Source of the DNA: Ophiosphaerella korrae
Lineage: Eukaryota; Ascomycota; Dothideomycetes; Pleosporales; Phaeosphaeriaceae
Direction of reading: 5' to 3'
Assembly: GCA_028456385.1 (NCBI GenBank)
Contig: JALNQF010000073.1
Coordinates: 124,001 to 188,000 of the forward strand
DNA: 64,000 nt
Below the pieces are notes generated by a model that saw only the letters and a list, made by a program, of their open reading frames with translations, made no database searches and was not told where the DNA came from. Numbering within the stretch: the stretch's first letter is position 1; the number at the start of each line of letters is the position of its first letter. Positions 63,756 through 64,000 of this stretch are shown here, in pieces. The position numbers and the translations under genes are program-made.

Positions 63756-64000
63756 ATAACGCAACTAAATACAACCCTAACACGTAATAGATCTGTAGGT
63801 TAGCAACTACTAACCTACTAACCTGCTAAGATAAGATAGCTATATAGGCACCTACGCGTGCAAGATAGAAACCTCGTAGTTAAGAATAGATTTACTAGCA
63901 TACCTATAGTTGCACACTTGGCCCGCTTGTGATACTTGTCTACTACCTAAACCCTACGCATCTACCTACCTCCGTGACCTCTAGCCCCAATAGGCAAGGT

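Overview
This window comes from a filamentous ascomycete (Pezizomycotina, probably a Dothideomycete). The genes have short spliceosomal introns of about 46-75 bp with GTRNGY donors and CTAAC/CTTAC-like branch sites. The gene families are fungal: a HET-NACHT-WD40 STAND receptor, a HET-domain protein, a FunK1 kinase, DUF4470-MYND, fungal JmjC and NmrA-like proteins. Many copies are broken by C-to-T/G-to-A nonsense changes, mostly TGG to TAG and CAA/CAG to TAA/TAG, as repeat-induced point mutation (RIP) produces. Family names rest on recognising motifs by eye; no database search was possible.

Layout. 1-8 kb is a transposon graveyard: solo LTRs, a small TA-flanked inverted-repeat element, a chromodomain relic, a heavily mutated FunK1 kinase and a broken secreted-protein gene. 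8.1-11.8 kb holds an intact two-exon DUF4470-MYND gene. 12.3-23.7 kb mixes an intact JmjC-like gene (15.0-16.5 kb) with relics (PD-(D/E)XK-like protein, MFS transporter, aminoglycoside-phosphotransferase-like protein, small secreted protein), several of them cut by LTRs. 24.4-33.5 kb holds an orphan two-TM gene, a second PD-(D/E)XK-like relic, a P450 with two stop codons, a peroxiredoxin-like gene with one stop codon, and intact RidA and NmrA-like genes. 34-38 kb has a MULE-like transposase relic and an intact multi-C2H2 gene. 38.9-41.4 kb is a large HET-domain gene.

43.5-47.3 kb holds a kinase-like relic, a double-hairpin repeat and a truncated copy of a Mediator-15-like gene. 48.5-51.9 kb carries the most notable gene: an intact HET-NACHT-WD40 receptor whose five central WD repeats (126 bp each) are nearly identical. 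53-62 kb has an FHA-domain relic, a three-exon C2H2 gene, a decayed NACHT-WD40 relic and a coiled-coil/ExK/kinase gene. The right edge repeats the LTR family seen at the left edge.

Three things tie the window together. First, one LTR family of about 420-450 bp (called LTR-A here; TGTCAGAT...ATCTGACA ends, internal TATATAG) occurs about 19 times, and two copies have perfect 5-bp target duplications. Second, allorecognition or innate-immunity type genes (HET, HET-NACHT-WD40, NACHT-WD40 relic, kinase-like genes) are concentrated at 38-62 kb. Third, intact genes sit among RIP-like relics, which suggests a fast-evolving accessory region rather than conserved core chromosome.
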